Source: Polaromonas sp. SP1
GTDB taxonomy: Bacteria > Pseudomonadota > Gammaproteobacteria > Burkholderiales > Burkholderiaceae_C
Length of the DNA: 64,000 nt
Assembly (NCBI RefSeq): GCF_003711205.1
Contig: NZ_CP031013.1
Span: forward strand, 248,001 to 312,000
Direction of reading: 5' to 3'
Position numbers and translations under genes: made by a program. Under the pieces are notes generated by a model, which had not been told where the DNA came from, made no database searches, and saw only the letters and a list, made by a program, of their open reading frames with translations. This document shows, in pieces, positions 15,570-23,832 of the stretch. How positions within the stretch are numbered: position 1 is the stretch's first letter; every line of letters starts with the position of its first letter.

Positions 15570-16211
15570 ATGTTGCGCACCGCCCTGCTCAGCGCCATGC
15601 TGGCCTTTGCGGGCTATGCCGCCGCCGCGTGGTTGACACACGGTTTTCAGGTCTGGACGGCCGAGGGCGCACGCCGGCTTGAAGTCGCCCTGCAACCGGT
15701 GCCCAGCCCGGCGGTCGCCATCGACGGGCACGGCATCGCCCCGCAGACCCTGCCGCAGCTTTTTGCCGACGGGCAGTCGGTAACCCTGGTGGACTTCATC
15801 TACACGCGGTGCCAGACCGTCTGCCTGGCGATGGGCAGCAGTTTTCAGCAATTGCAGCAGGCATTGCAGGAACGCGGCGGCAACGTCAGGCTGCTTTCGA
15901 TCAGCTTCGACGGCCAGCACGACAAGCCTGCGGTGCTGCAGGCTTATTCGGAGAAATTGAGCGCCGATCCGGCCGTCTGGCGATTCGTGCGTGTGCAGGA
16001 CCCTCAGGAGACCCAACGCCTTCTCAGGGATTTCCAGGTCGTGGTGGTACCGAACGGCCGCGGCGATTTTGAGCACAACGCAGCGCTGCTGGTGGTCGAC
16101 AACAAAGGCCGGCTGGTCCGCATCTTTGACTATGCGGAGCAGCAACTCGCACTCGACTATGCGTATCACCTGGCGGGCGCCGCCGCACCGTCAACATCAC
16201 CGTCGCCATGA
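15570..16211 (+). CDS. SCO1/SenC-family copper chaperone
   Basis: 213 aa. It starts 10 nt after the cytochrome gene with a membrane anchor or signal (LRTALLSAMLAFAGYAAAAW), then a thioredoxin-like fold. The copper site CxxxC is present as RCQTVC (about residue 88) and the distal His as FEHNAALLVVDNKG. SCO proteins deliver copper to haem-copper oxidases, here probably CuB of the adjacent subunit I. The stop overlaps the next gene by 4 nt. Confidence 0.9.
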   Translation: MLRTALLSAMLAFAGYAAAAWLTHGFQVWTAEGARRLEVALQPVPSPAVAIDGHGIAPQTLPQLFADGQSVTLVDFIYTRCQTVCLAMGSSFQQLQQALQERGGNVRLLSISFDGQHDKPAVLQAYSEKLSADPAVWRFVRVQDPQETQRLLRDFQVVVVPNGRGDFEHNAALLVVDNKGRLVRIFDYAEQQLALDYAYHLAGAAAPSTSPSP

Positions 16212-16834
16212 AAATGCCGGCACTCCCCTCGCGCAGCACCCTGGCCGGCATGGCCGTGGCCTTGTTGTGCCTGCTGGCCTGGCCCGGCGTGCGGCAGGCG
16301 CTGGAGGCCAGCATGACGCGCCACATGCTGGTGCAATACCCGCTGTTGATGCTGGCCGGTTTCCTGTTCGCCGCGGCATGGCCGCCAGGCTGGACGGCGC
16401 GCCTGAACCGGTGGAATGCCCACGGCATCAGCGGCCTGCTCGCGGCCGGGGTCATGCTCGGCATTCTGATGATTCCCCGCGTGCTGGACCTGGCGCTGGT
16501 AGACGGCCGCGCTGAAATTTTGAAATTCCTGGCCCTGCTCATCTGCGGTGCTGCGACTCGCCTGTCATGGCAGCCGGCAGGCGTGCTGGTGCAGGGTTTC
16601 TTTCTGGGCAATGTGCTGCCGATGATGGTCGTCGCAGGCAATCTGTATGAAACATCCCCGGTACGCATCTGCAACGCCTACCTGCTGGACGACCAGGCCC
16701 GGCTGGGGCAGCTGCTGGTGTGGATTGCGGCGGTGGTTGCCGCCGCGTGGTTCGGCTGGCTGGTCGGGGCCTTGATGCGAAGAGACGCCGTCATGCTGCA
16801 GGCCGATACGGCCCCGAAAGCCGGGGCGCGCTGA
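16208..16834 (+). CDS. Small polytopic membrane protein, CtaG-like oxidase assembly candidate
   Basis: 208 aa with about five or six hydrophobic segments. The second reads TRHMLVQYPLLMLAGFLFAAAW, reminiscent of the HML-x-hydrophobic helix of CtaG/caa3-type assembly proteins, but the rest is divergent and shorter than CtaG. It is the last gene of the oxidase operon, coupled by 4 nt to the SCO gene, which suggests a role in metal delivery or assembly. The assignment is mainly contextual. Confidence 0.55.
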   Translation: MKMPALPSRSTLAGMAVALLCLLAWPGVRQALEASMTRHMLVQYPLLMLAGFLFAAAWPPGWTARLNRWNAHGISGLLAAGVMLGILMIPRVLDLALVDGRAEILKFLALLICGAATRLSWQPAGVLVQGFFLGNVLPMMVVAGNLYETSPVRICNAYLLDDQARLGQLLVWIAAVVAAAWFGWLVGALMRRDAVMLQADTAPKAGAR

Positions 16835-16859
16835 CGCCCTTCCTGCCACAAGACAGCGC

Positions 16860-17843
16860 TTACACGGCCCGGTTCAGGTCGACCTCCAGGCCGGCCCGCT
16901 TCATCTCGCGCGCCAGCAAAAGCCGCCACAGGCCCGCATCGTCGACAGAGATGCTCGTCGCGCCCTGCAGGACACCCGGCAGGGTGTCGTCTTCAGACAG
17001 CAGGCAGGCAATGCGGCTGCGGCCAAGCGCCGCAAGCATGAACCCGATGGCCAGCATGGCTGCGGGTCCATCGGATTTGTCGCCCGGCAGGAGCAGCAAA
17101 AACCCGACATTGCGCAACCCTTCAAGCTGGTCGATAGAGACGGTGTCGAGTATGGCGGCCTCCAGGCCCAGCTGTTCGATGAACTCACACGCCTCGCCCA
17201 CGGCATCGCCGCCCAGGCCCAGGATGGCGACCGGCCCCGTGCCGGAAGGGGAAGAAGGAAGATCGGTCTTGGACATGGGCATCCTCTTTGGGGTGGAAGG
17301 TGAAGGCGTGGGGGCCGGTGCGGGGGGTGGTAACACCGGCTTCACTGGCTCGGGGGCGGGCGCAGGTGGTGGCGACGCTACCGGTGCCGGCGCAGGTGCA
17401 GGTGCGGGCGCCGGCGGTGCAGACGGCGGCTCCGGCTTCGCCTCCTCCTGCGGGGCCTCCACCGGCGCGAGGGGGGCCGAGCCGTCAAGGCGATCGCTCA
17501 GCAGTTTTTTGGCCGCATTCATGCGCATGGTGGCCAGGTCGATGCCTTGCTTGACCTTTTGCTCGCGTTCATCGTCCGTGAAGCGGTCGCCAAACGTTTT
17601 GTCCAGCATGAAGTCCTGCAAGGTGACCGCGAACTGCCGGTAGTCCGGTGTGCCCGCACCAAAGCTGTCGGCCAGGGTGGTGTTGATTTTCTTTTGCAGG
17701 GACTCCACGCTGGAGTCCCAGCCGGTCTGCGTCACCGATACCTTGAAGGCGCGCAGTATCTTGAGCTGCCGGTTGACCTTGGCGATCGCGCCCTCGATCA
17801 AGGCCTTCTCGCGGGGATCAGGTGTGTTTTTCGTGTTGGACAT
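16860..17843 (-). CDS. TIR-like nucleotide-binding-domain protein lacking the catalytic Glu
   Basis: 327 aa in three parts. Residues 1-120 are helical and resemble the N-terminal domain found in front of PF10137-type TIR-like domains (SLQKKINTTLADSFGAGTPDY). Residues 121-200 are a Pro/Ala repeat linker. Residues 203-327 match the TIR-like domain, including IGFMLAALGRSRIACL, the DDAGLWRLLLAREMKRAG helix and the ending VDLN. Active relatives have an FELGY segment with the catalytic Glu; here it reads LAIGF, with Ala265. The first strand motif (usually HGxD) is LGLGGDAVG. It looks like a pseudoenzyme. It stands alone, convergent with the oxidase operon. Confidence 0.7.
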   Translation of the reverse strand: MSNTKNTPDPREKALIEGAIAKVNRQLKILRAFKVSVTQTGWDSSVESLQKKINTTLADSFGAGTPDYRQFAVTLQDFMLDKTFGDRFTDDEREQKVKQGIDLATMRMNAAKKLLSDRLDGSAPLAPVEAPQEEAKPEPPSAPPAPAPAPAPAPVASPPPAPAPEPVKPVLPPPAPAPTPSPSTPKRMPMSKTDLPSSPSGTGPVAILGLGGDAVGEACEFIEQLGLEAAILDTVSIDQLEGLRNVGFLLLLPGDKSDGPAAMLAIGFMLAALGRSRIACLLSEDDTLPGVLQGATSISVDDAGLWRLLLAREMKRAGLEVDLNRAV

Positions 17844-17892
17844 GCAGGTTCCTCGTGCGACCAGCCATACTCTAACGCCTCCCCCTCATGGC

Positions 17893-19248
17893 TTACAAGA
17901 CCAGCAAGGCCCTGAAATCGTTGACGTTGGTGTGCGTCGGCCCCGGAATCACCAGCCCGCCCAGCGGCTCGAAGTAGCCGTACGCGTCGTTGCGGTCCAG
18001 GTACTGGTCCAGCTTCATGCCTTTGGCGAGGGCTTGTTTCAGCGTATCGGGCGCTACATAGGCGCCGGCATTGTCTTCCACGCCGTCGATGCCGTCGGTG
18101 TCGGCTGCGAGCGCGTACACGCCGGGCTGGCCCTGCAGCGCCAGTGCCAGGCCCATACAGAATTCGCCGGCGCGGCCGCCTCTTCCACGAGGTGTGCCCT
18201 CGGGCTGCTTGCGGACCGTCACCGTGGTCTCGCCGCCGCTGAGGATCACGCAGGGCTTGCTGAAGGGCTGGCCCTTCAAGGCCACGGCACGGGCCAGCGC
18301 CGCGTGCACTTTGCCGACTTCGCGCGACTCGCCTTCCATTTCGTCGCTGAGGATGTAGGCCTTCAGGCCGGCGTCGCGTGCCACGGCGGCAGCGGCCTCC
18401 AGGCTTTGCTGCGGTGTGGCGATCATGTGCACCTCATGGCCGGTGAAGGCCGCATCGCCGGGCTTGGGCGTTTCGAGCGCGCCCTGCTCCAGCAGGCTCA
18501 TGATAGCGCCGGGGACTTCAATGCCGTAACGCTGCAGGATCGCCACCGCCTCGGCGCAGCTGGTGGCATCGGGCACCGTCGGGCCGCTGGCGATGATGGA
18601 CGGGTCGTCGCCCGGCACATCGCTGATGGTGAGCGTCACCACACGCGCCGGCGCGCAGGCCGCAGCCAGGCGCCCGCCCTTGATGCGCGAAAGGTGCTTG
18701 CGCACGCAGTTCATCTCGGAAATATTGGCGCCGCTGTTGAGCAGCTCCTTGTTGATGCGCTGCTTGTCCGTCAGCGTCAGGCCCTCGGCGGGCAAGGTCA
18801 GCAGCGCGGAGCCGCCACCCGAAATCAAACACAGCACCAGATCGTTTTCCGTCAGGCCCTGCACCATGGCCAGGATGCGCTGGGCGGCTTCAAGACCGGC
18901 GGCATCAGGCACCGGGTGCGAGGCTTCAACAATCTCGATGCGTTGCTTCAAGCCCTCGGGCCGCGGCGGGATGTGGTGATAACGCGTGACGACCAGGCCT
19001 TCCAGCGGCGCATCGGCAGGCCACAAGGCCTCGACAGCCTGCGCCATCGAGCCGCCGGCCTTGCCTGCGCCGATCACGATGGTGCGGCCGCCGCTTTCGG
19101 GCGCGGGTGGTTGGGGCAGGTAACGCGCGGTGTTCTCCAGCGGCAGCGCGCGCCTGACGGCGGCCTGGTAGAGGTGTTCCAGGAATTCGCGCGGCTGTTT
19201 GGCCGGGTCGGGTGTGGGCTGAATGGCGGGTGTTTGGGCTGCGGTCAT
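17893..19248 (-). CDS. Glycerate 2-kinase (MOFRL/TtuD family)
   Basis: 451 aa, the usual size for DUF4147/MOFRL glycerate kinases. An N-terminal Rossmann-like domain contains VIGAGKAGGSMAQAVE (about residue 65), then LCLISGGGSALLTLPAEGLTL, the NCVRKHLSRIKGGRLA nucleotide loop, TISDVPGDDPSIIASGPT, and the C-terminal MOFRL part with LSGGETTVTV and ADTDGIDG. It converts glycerate to 2-phosphoglycerate. In this neighbourhood it fits the glyoxylate-tartronate semialdehyde-glycerate route that drains carbon from allantoin; that link is inference. Older names include hydroxypyruvate reductase. Confidence 0.88.
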   Translation of the reverse strand: MTAAQTPAIQPTPDPAKQPREFLEHLYQAAVRRALPLENTARYLPQPPAPESGGRTIVIGAGKAGGSMAQAVEALWPADAPLEGLVVTRYHHIPPRPEGLKQRIEIVEASHPVPDAAGLEAAQRILAMVQGLTENDLVLCLISGGGSALLTLPAEGLTLTDKQRINKELLNSGANISEMNCVRKHLSRIKGGRLAAACAPARVVTLTISDVPGDDPSIIASGPTVPDATSCAEAVAILQRYGIEVPGAIMSLLEQGALETPKPGDAAFTGHEVHMIATPQQSLEAAAAVARDAGLKAYILSDEMEGESREVGKVHAALARAVALKGQPFSKPCVILSGGETTVTVRKQPEGTPRGRGGRAGEFCMGLALALQGQPGVYALAADTDGIDGVEDNAGAYVAPDTLKQALAKGMKLDQYLDRNDAYGYFEPLGGLVIPGPTHTNVNDFRALLVL

Positions 19249-19376
19249 TGATGTGTCTCCAGACCGGATTGTGCCGTGGTAACCAGGCAGTAACCCGACA
19301 AAACGGGAGGTTTTAAGGGTCTGCGCACTGGAGCGCCTTCCTAGAATGGCCCATCACCACCCACGCAGAAAGCCGC

Positions 19377-19709
19377 ATGAACTCCTACCTCGCCCTGGGC
19401 ATCGCCATCGTTGCCGAAGTCATCGCCACCACGGCCCTGAAGTCCAGCGACAGCTTCACGCGGCTGGTGCCTTCGATCATCACCGTGGCCGGCTACGGCA
19501 CCGCGCTGTACTTCCTCACGGTGACGATGAAGTCCATCCCGACCGGTGTGACCTACGCGATCTGGTCGGGCCTGGGCATCGTGCTGATCAGCATCACCAG
19601 CTTTTTTGTGCACAACCAGAAGATCGACCTCTGGGGCATGGTCGGCATGGCGCTGATCATCGCGGGCGTGGTGGTGCTCAACCTCTTTTCAAACTCGACC
19701 ATGGCGTGA
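19377..19709 (+). CDS. Small multidrug resistance (SMR/EmrE-type) efflux protein
   Basis: 110 aa, four membrane helices. The membrane-embedded Glu14 (AIVAEVIATTALK) and Trp63 (YAIWSGLG), both central to EmrE drug/proton antiport, are present, as are Tyr40 and the Gly-rich helix 3. It probably exports cationic compounds or guanidinium. The exact subtype (Qac versus Gdx) cannot be settled by eye. A standalone gene, convergent with puuD. Confidence 0.9.
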   Translation: MNSYLALGIAIVAEVIATTALKSSDSFTRLVPSIITVAGYGTALYFLTVTMKSIPTGVTYAIWSGLGIVLISITSFFVHNQKIDLWGMVGMALIIAGVVVLNLFSNSTMA

Positions 19710-19729
19710 TGCGCCGGGGCATCAGCCGG

Positions 19730-20968
19730 TCAATCGGTTTTGGCACCCGCCTCAAACCAGCCCTTGACCGCCAGCCGCTCGGCATCGGTGATGCCGGTGG
19801 CGTTGTTCATGGGCATGAGTTTGCTGACCACCACCTGCTGGTAGACCTGCTGCGCGTGGCTCTTCAGCGCGGCGGGTGAATCAAGCCGCACATTCTTCAT
19901 CTGCACCTGCTCGCCATGGCAGAGGTAGCAGCGCTGGGCCATGATGGCCTGCACGTTTTGATAGCCATTTTGGCCTGCAGCCAATACAGTGCCTTGGGTT
20001 GTAGCTCCTGAATTGATAGCAACCGGTGTGGCGGCGGGTGGTACGGGCTTCATCCACACAATCACGCCAATGATGACGGTCACGCCGACCAGCGCATAGG
20101 CCAGCGGGTGCCGGTTGCGGCCCAGCTTGTAGCCGTGGCGCAGCACAAAAAACTGGCGTATGGCGGCGCCGGCCAGCATCATCAAAATCAGCACCAGCCA
20201 GTTTTGCGGGTGGCTCCAGGTAAAGCTGTAGTGGTTGCTGAGCATGGCAAACAACACCGGCAGCGTGAAGTAGGTGTTGTGCACACTGCGCTGCTTGCCG
20301 CGCTGGCCGTGCACGGCGTCGACCGGCTGGCCGGCCTTGATGGCGGCAACGACCTTGCGCTGGCCGGGGATGATCCAGAAGAACACATTGGCGCTCATGG
20401 CGGTGGCCATCATCGCGCCCACCAGCAAAAAGGCGGCACGCCCGGCAAACCAGTGGCACGCCAGCCAGGAGGCGGCACACACCAGCACCGCGACCAGTGC
20501 GCCGACGATGGCATCGCCATTTTTCCTTTGCCCAAACCATTGGCAAACGCCGTCGTACAGCATCCAGAAAATCACAAAGAAAGACAGCGCCACCGCACCA
20601 GCCGCACCGGGCGACCAGTTCATCAGCGACTTGTCGACGAGGTAGGTGCCGGCGTTCCACAAATAGGAGATCGTGAAAAGCGCAAAGCCCGACAACCAGG
20701 TGCTGTAGCTTTCCCAGTAGAACCAGTGCAGGTGAGCCGGCAGTTGCGGCGGCTTGACGGCGAATTTGACGGGGTGGTAAAAACCGCCGCCGTGCACGGC
20801 CCAGAGCTCGCCGCTCACGCCCTGCTTTTTGAGGTCTTCATCTTCAGGCGGCGTGAGGCTGCTGTCGAGAAAGACAAAATAAAACGAAGAGCCAACCCAG
20901 GCGATGGCGGTGATGACATGGACCCAGCGCAGCAGCAGGTTGGCCCAGTCGAGGAGGTAGTTTTCCAT
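19730..20968 (-). CDS. puuD: Membrane urate oxidase/hydroxylase PuuD with C-terminal cytochrome c
   Basis: 412 aa from the ATG at 20968 (MENYLLDWANLLLRWVHVITAIAW). About eight membrane helices form the PuuD domain (PF06181), followed by a linker and a cytochrome c domain with CYLCH (about residue 354) and an axial Met near KLMPMNN. PuuD oxidises urate to 5-hydroxyisourate and sends electrons to the respiratory chain through its own haem. The linker (residues about 316-337) coincides with an in-frame family A repeat. The neighbour xdhC on the same strand fits the pathway. Confidence 0.92.
   Translation of the reverse strand: MENYLLDWANLLLRWVHVITAIAWVGSSFYFVFLDSSLTPPEDEDLKKQGVSGELWAVHGGGFYHPVKFAVKPPQLPAHLHWFYWESYSTWLSGFALFTISYLWNAGTYLVDKSLMNWSPGAAGAVALSFFVIFWMLYDGVCQWFGQRKNGDAIVGALVAVLVCAASWLACHWFAGRAAFLLVGAMMATAMSANVFFWIIPGQRKVVAAIKAGQPVDAVHGQRGKQRSVHNTYFTLPVLFAMLSNHYSFTWSHPQNWLVLILMMLAGAAIRQFFVLRHGYKLGRNRHPLAYALVGVTVIIGVIVWMKPVPPAATPVAINSGATTQGTVLAAGQNGYQNVQAIMAQRCYLCHGEQVQMKNVRLDSPAALKSHAQQVYQQVVVSKLMPMNNATGITDAERLAVKGWFEAGAKTD
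19963..20024. repeat. Family A repeat inside puuD (linker)
   Basis: Read on the minus strand: GCTATCAATT...GAGCTACAACCCAAGGC...GGCTGCAGGCCAAAATGG, with all the landmarks of family A. It encodes VAINSGATTQGTVLAAGQNG between the membrane and cytochrome domains. Confidence 0.6.
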
Positions 20969-21113
20969 AGCGCTCAACTTTGCAAGGCTGCTCACCACTG
21001 CGGGCGCTGTAAGCAGAAAACTTGGGCCACGAACTAAAGAAAGCGATGGGCTGAGGCCCCTTCTTTCCCGGCTCCGCTGCGACCTGATGATGCAAGTCTA
21101 TCGGCTTTGGCGT

Positions 21114-21992
21114 TCAGCGCAAAGCCTGCACGCCCTCCTTTTGGCTTGCGTTGACGGTCTGCAACAACTGGGCAGCGACAGCCACCGCAATCACCTCGGG
21201 CTCCTTGCCGGCGATGCCCGGCACGCCGATCGGGCTGGTCACCTGCGCCAGCTCCTCAGGCGTAAAGCCCCTGGCCTCCAGCCGGTGGCGAAAGACGGCC
21301 CATTTGGTTTTGCTGCCGATCAGGCCGATGTAGGGCAGGTCGGCTTTCTCACGCTGGCGCTGCAGGCAGGCGGCGACGATGTCGAGGTCTTCGGCATGGC
21401 TGAAGCTCATGATGAGCACGCGGGACTGCGGTGCCAGCCCCGGCACCGCGGCTTGCACCGGATCGGAATGCTCGGCCTCCACGCGCGGCGGCAAGGCGGC
21501 CGGGAACACGCCGTCGCGGCTGTCTACCCAGGTGAGCGAAAACGGCAAGGGCGCCAGCACCCGCACCAGCGCATGGCCGACATGGCCGCCGCCGAACAGG
21601 GCTACCGGTGCGAGCCCGGCCTGGCCCAGCCGCGAGGCAAGCATCGGCATGTCGGCCGCGGTCACGCTCTCAAACCGCAATTCGACGACGCCGCCGCAGC
21701 ATTGGCCCAGCGAGGGGCCCAGCGCCACGCGCAGTGTTGTGGCCTCACCCTCACCCTCGCCATCGCCATCGCCATCGCCCGCCAGCAATGTGCGCGCCCG
21801 GGCGATGGCGTCGTATTCGAGGTGGCCGCCGCCTATCGTGCCCACAAGTGCATCGGCAAACACGGCCATCCAGGTGCCGGCCTCGCGCGGCACCGAGCCC
21901 TGCGCCCGGACGACTTCGACCAGCACCGCCGGCGCGGAGGGAAGGCGAGCCAGGAAGTCCTCAAGTTGCAGACTGGAAACACGGGAAACCAT
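21114..21992 (-). CDS. xdhC: Xanthine dehydrogenase accessory protein XdhC
   Basis: 292 aa. XdhC/CoxF family: an N-terminal domain with VRAQGSVPREAGTWMAV and GTIGGGHLEYDA, the conserved GQCCGGVVEL Cys pair, and a C-terminal Rossmann-like domain (LFGGGHVGHALVR; LIGSKTKWA). XdhC binds molybdenum cofactor, protects it during sulfuration and inserts it into XdhB. It lies about 11 kb from xdhAB. Near residue 75 a run of Asp-Gly/Glu-Gly pairs comes from a hexanucleotide repeat, an insertion in a normally short loop. Confidence 0.92.
   Translation of the reverse strand: MVSRVSSLQLEDFLARLPSAPAVLVEVVRAQGSVPREAGTWMAVFADALVGTIGGGHLEYDAIARARTLLAGDGDGDGEGEGEATTLRVALGPSLGQCCGGVVELRFESVTAADMPMLASRLGQAGLAPVALFGGGHVGHALVRVLAPLPFSLTWVDSRDGVFPAALPPRVEAEHSDPVQAAVPGLAPQSRVLIMSFSHAEDLDIVAACLQRQREKADLPYIGLIGSKTKWAVFRHRLEARGFTPEELAQVTSPIGVPGIAGKEPEVIAVAVAAQLLQTVNASQKEGVQALR
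21744..21779. repeat. Hexanucleotide tandem repeat in xdhC
   Basis: Six consecutive hexamers (CTCACC twice, CTCGCC once, ATCGCC three times). Because the unit is a multiple of three, slippage changes length without breaking the frame and produces the GDGDGDGEGEGE stretch. Confidence 0.8.
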
Positions 21993-22154
21993 TGGTGACG
22001 ACTTGTTGTTTGACGGTTAAAAATAGGGGGCAAAATGGCTGAACGCTACCTTGCCGCACCTTAGCACCCCTTGGGCACGCGGCAATCGGCGGACGTGATG
22101 GCAGATATACAAAGAATCCAATGAGCCGGCGCCCAAAACCCGGCAGAGGCAAGC

Positions 22155-22679
22155 ATGATGAAACACGATAGTCCCGACGCCACACCACGCCGCTTCTGGC
22201 TGCTGGCCCTGATTTCAGCCGCCGGTGCCGCCGTGGTGAGCGCCTGCAAAACCGCCCCGGAACCGGCGCCGGCACCCAAGGCGCCCGAGCCCTCCCCGGT
22301 GATCGGGCCGGTAGCGGGACCGCAAGGCTCGGCCAGGAGTTCAGGGGCCACCACACCGCGCGCCTACCGGGAAGACGGCGCCACACATCTCTACGGCCTC
22401 AATTCCGACCGCATCTACAAAGGCCGGATGCCGCCGCTGCTGTATGCCGTGGGTGTGTTGAATGTGGAGATCGACCGCGTCGGCCGCGTGACCCGCCTGG
22501 ACTGGATGCGCGCACCGCGCCATGCACCTGAAGTGATGGCGGAGATTGAACGCACCATCCAGCAGGCCTCACCCTTCCCGGCGCCAGCGCGCATGGGCAA
22601 GGTGGTTTATACCGACACCTGGCTCTGGCACAAGAGCGGGAAATTCCAGCTCGACACCCTGACCGAAGGTCAGGATTAG
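22155..22679 (+). CDS. Hypothetical lipoprotein with TonB-C-like domain
   Basis: 174 aa. The N-terminus carries an Arg pair, a hydrophobic stretch and a lipobox VVSAC ending at Cys31, then a Pro/Ala linker. The domain from about residue 75 (NSDRIYKGRMPPLLYAVGVLNVEIDRVGRVTRLDWMR) resembles the TonB C-terminal/energy-transducer fold (a strand pair with V-x-I-D-x-x-G-x-V), ending in VYTDTWLWHKSGKFQLDTL. Function unknown; perhaps a periplasmic envelope protein. Two ATGs in tandem (22155, 22158) are possible starts. Confidence 0.7.
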   Translation: MMKHDSPDATPRRFWLLALISAAGAAVVSACKTAPEPAPAPKAPEPSPVIGPVAGPQGSARSSGATTPRAYREDGATHLYGLNSDRIYKGRMPPLLYAVGVLNVEIDRVGRVTRLDWMRAPRHAPEVMAEIERTIQQASPFPAPARMGKVVYTDTWLWHKSGKFQLDTLTEGQD

Positions 22680-22704
22680 GCCTCGCCCCTTGCGGGCGAA
22701 GTGC

Positions 22705-23733
22705 TTATTCAATTTTCAAATTTTGCGTCTTGACGACGTTGCGCCAGGCGCGGTAGTCGGCTTCGATGAAGTGACCCAGCAGTGCGGGTGAGCCGGGTGC
22801 GGGTTCTACCGCGTCGGCCTTGAAACGGGCAATCACATCGGGCTGGGCCACGACTTTGTTGATGGCGGCATTCAACATGTTGACGATGGCCGGCGGGGTG
22901 CCTGCCGGCGCAGCCAGTGCGAAATAGTTGACGACGTCGATGCCTGCAAGGCCGGCTTCGGTCATGCTGGGCACGTCGGGCAAGGCGCTGGAGCGTTTGG
23001 CGCTGGTGACCGCCAGCGGCTTGATGCTGCCGTTCTTGATGAAGGGCAACAGGGCCGGGATGGTGCCGGTGATCAGCTGGATCTGGCCGCCGATCATGTC
23101 CATGGTGGCGGGCGCCACGCCGCGGTAGGGAATGTGCGTGATGAAGGTGCCGGTGCGCGACTTGAGCAGCTCCAGCACCAGGTGGTTGACGCCGCCTGCG
23201 CCGGCCGAGCCGTAATTGAGCGCGCCCGGTTTTTGTTTGGCCAGCGTGACCAGCTCTTTCATGTTGTTGGCCGGCAGCTTGGTGTTGGCCGCCCAGACCA
23301 GCGGGCCGCTGGCGATCATGCCGACGGGCGCGAACTGGCGCAGCGGGTCGTAACCGGCACTGGGCAGCGAGGCTGCCACCGTGGTGAAGGGCGAGGCCAC
23401 CAGCAGCAGCGTGTAGCCGTCGGCCGGGGCTTGCGCCACGTATTGCGTGCCGATGGCGCCCGAGGCGCCGGCGCGGTTGTCGACCACGAACGTGGCGTTC
23501 AGCGTTTCACCCAGCTTTTGTGCGATCAGGCGGGCCATGGCGTCGGTGCCGGCGCCGGGCGCAAAGGGCACAACGATCCTGACCGGACGGTCGGGGTAGG
23601 CGCTGGTGGGTGCGGAAGCCGCATTCAAAGGGCCTTGCGCCAGGGCGGCGGGGAGTGCCAGGCTGGCGGCGGTGCCTGCGGACAGCAGCAGGGCTTGACG
23701 GCGGCTCAGGGCGCTCAGGGACTTGACATTCAT
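22705..23733 (-). CDS. Bug-family (TctC-like) periplasmic receptor
   Basis: 342 aa from ATG 23733 (MNVKSLSALSRRQALLLSAG). An RRQ-containing signal peptide is followed by YPDRPVRIVVPFAPGAGTDAMAR, the hallmark of Bug/tripartite tricarboxylate receptors, and by the DNRAGASGAIGTQYVAQAPADGYT ligand loop. Such receptors bind small carboxylates or amides and are very numerous in Burkholderiales, often without their own permease, as here. It sits downstream of uraH on the same strand (99-nt gap), so allantoin-pathway compounds are possible ligands; not provable from sequence. Confidence 0.88.
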   Translation of the reverse strand: MNVKSLSALSRRQALLLSAGTAASLALPAALAQGPLNAASAPTSAYPDRPVRIVVPFAPGAGTDAMARLIAQKLGETLNATFVVDNRAGASGAIGTQYVAQAPADGYTLLLVASPFTTVAASLPSAGYDPLRQFAPVGMIASGPLVWAANTKLPANNMKELVTLAKQKPGALNYGSAGAGGVNHLVLELLKSRTGTFITHIPYRGVAPATMDMIGGQIQLITGTIPALLPFIKNGSIKPLAVTSAKRSSALPDVPSMTEAGLAGIDVVNYFALAAPAGTPPAIVNMLNAAINKVVAQPDVIARFKADAVEPAPGSPALLGHFIEADYRAWRNVVKTQNLKIE

Positions 23734-23832
23734 GGGGTGGGAAGGAAAAGTTGTAAAAACAGTCGATTGTGACCCTGCCGCATGACGCGGGGATGACACG
23801 GCCGCGACCCCTCCTTCTACCGCCCGCGGCCC

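Noticed and set aside
22679..22705. Terminator between the lipoprotein and the Bug receptor genes
   Set aside because: TCGCCC/GGGCGA gives only a six-pair stem and there is no T-run on either strand close to it.
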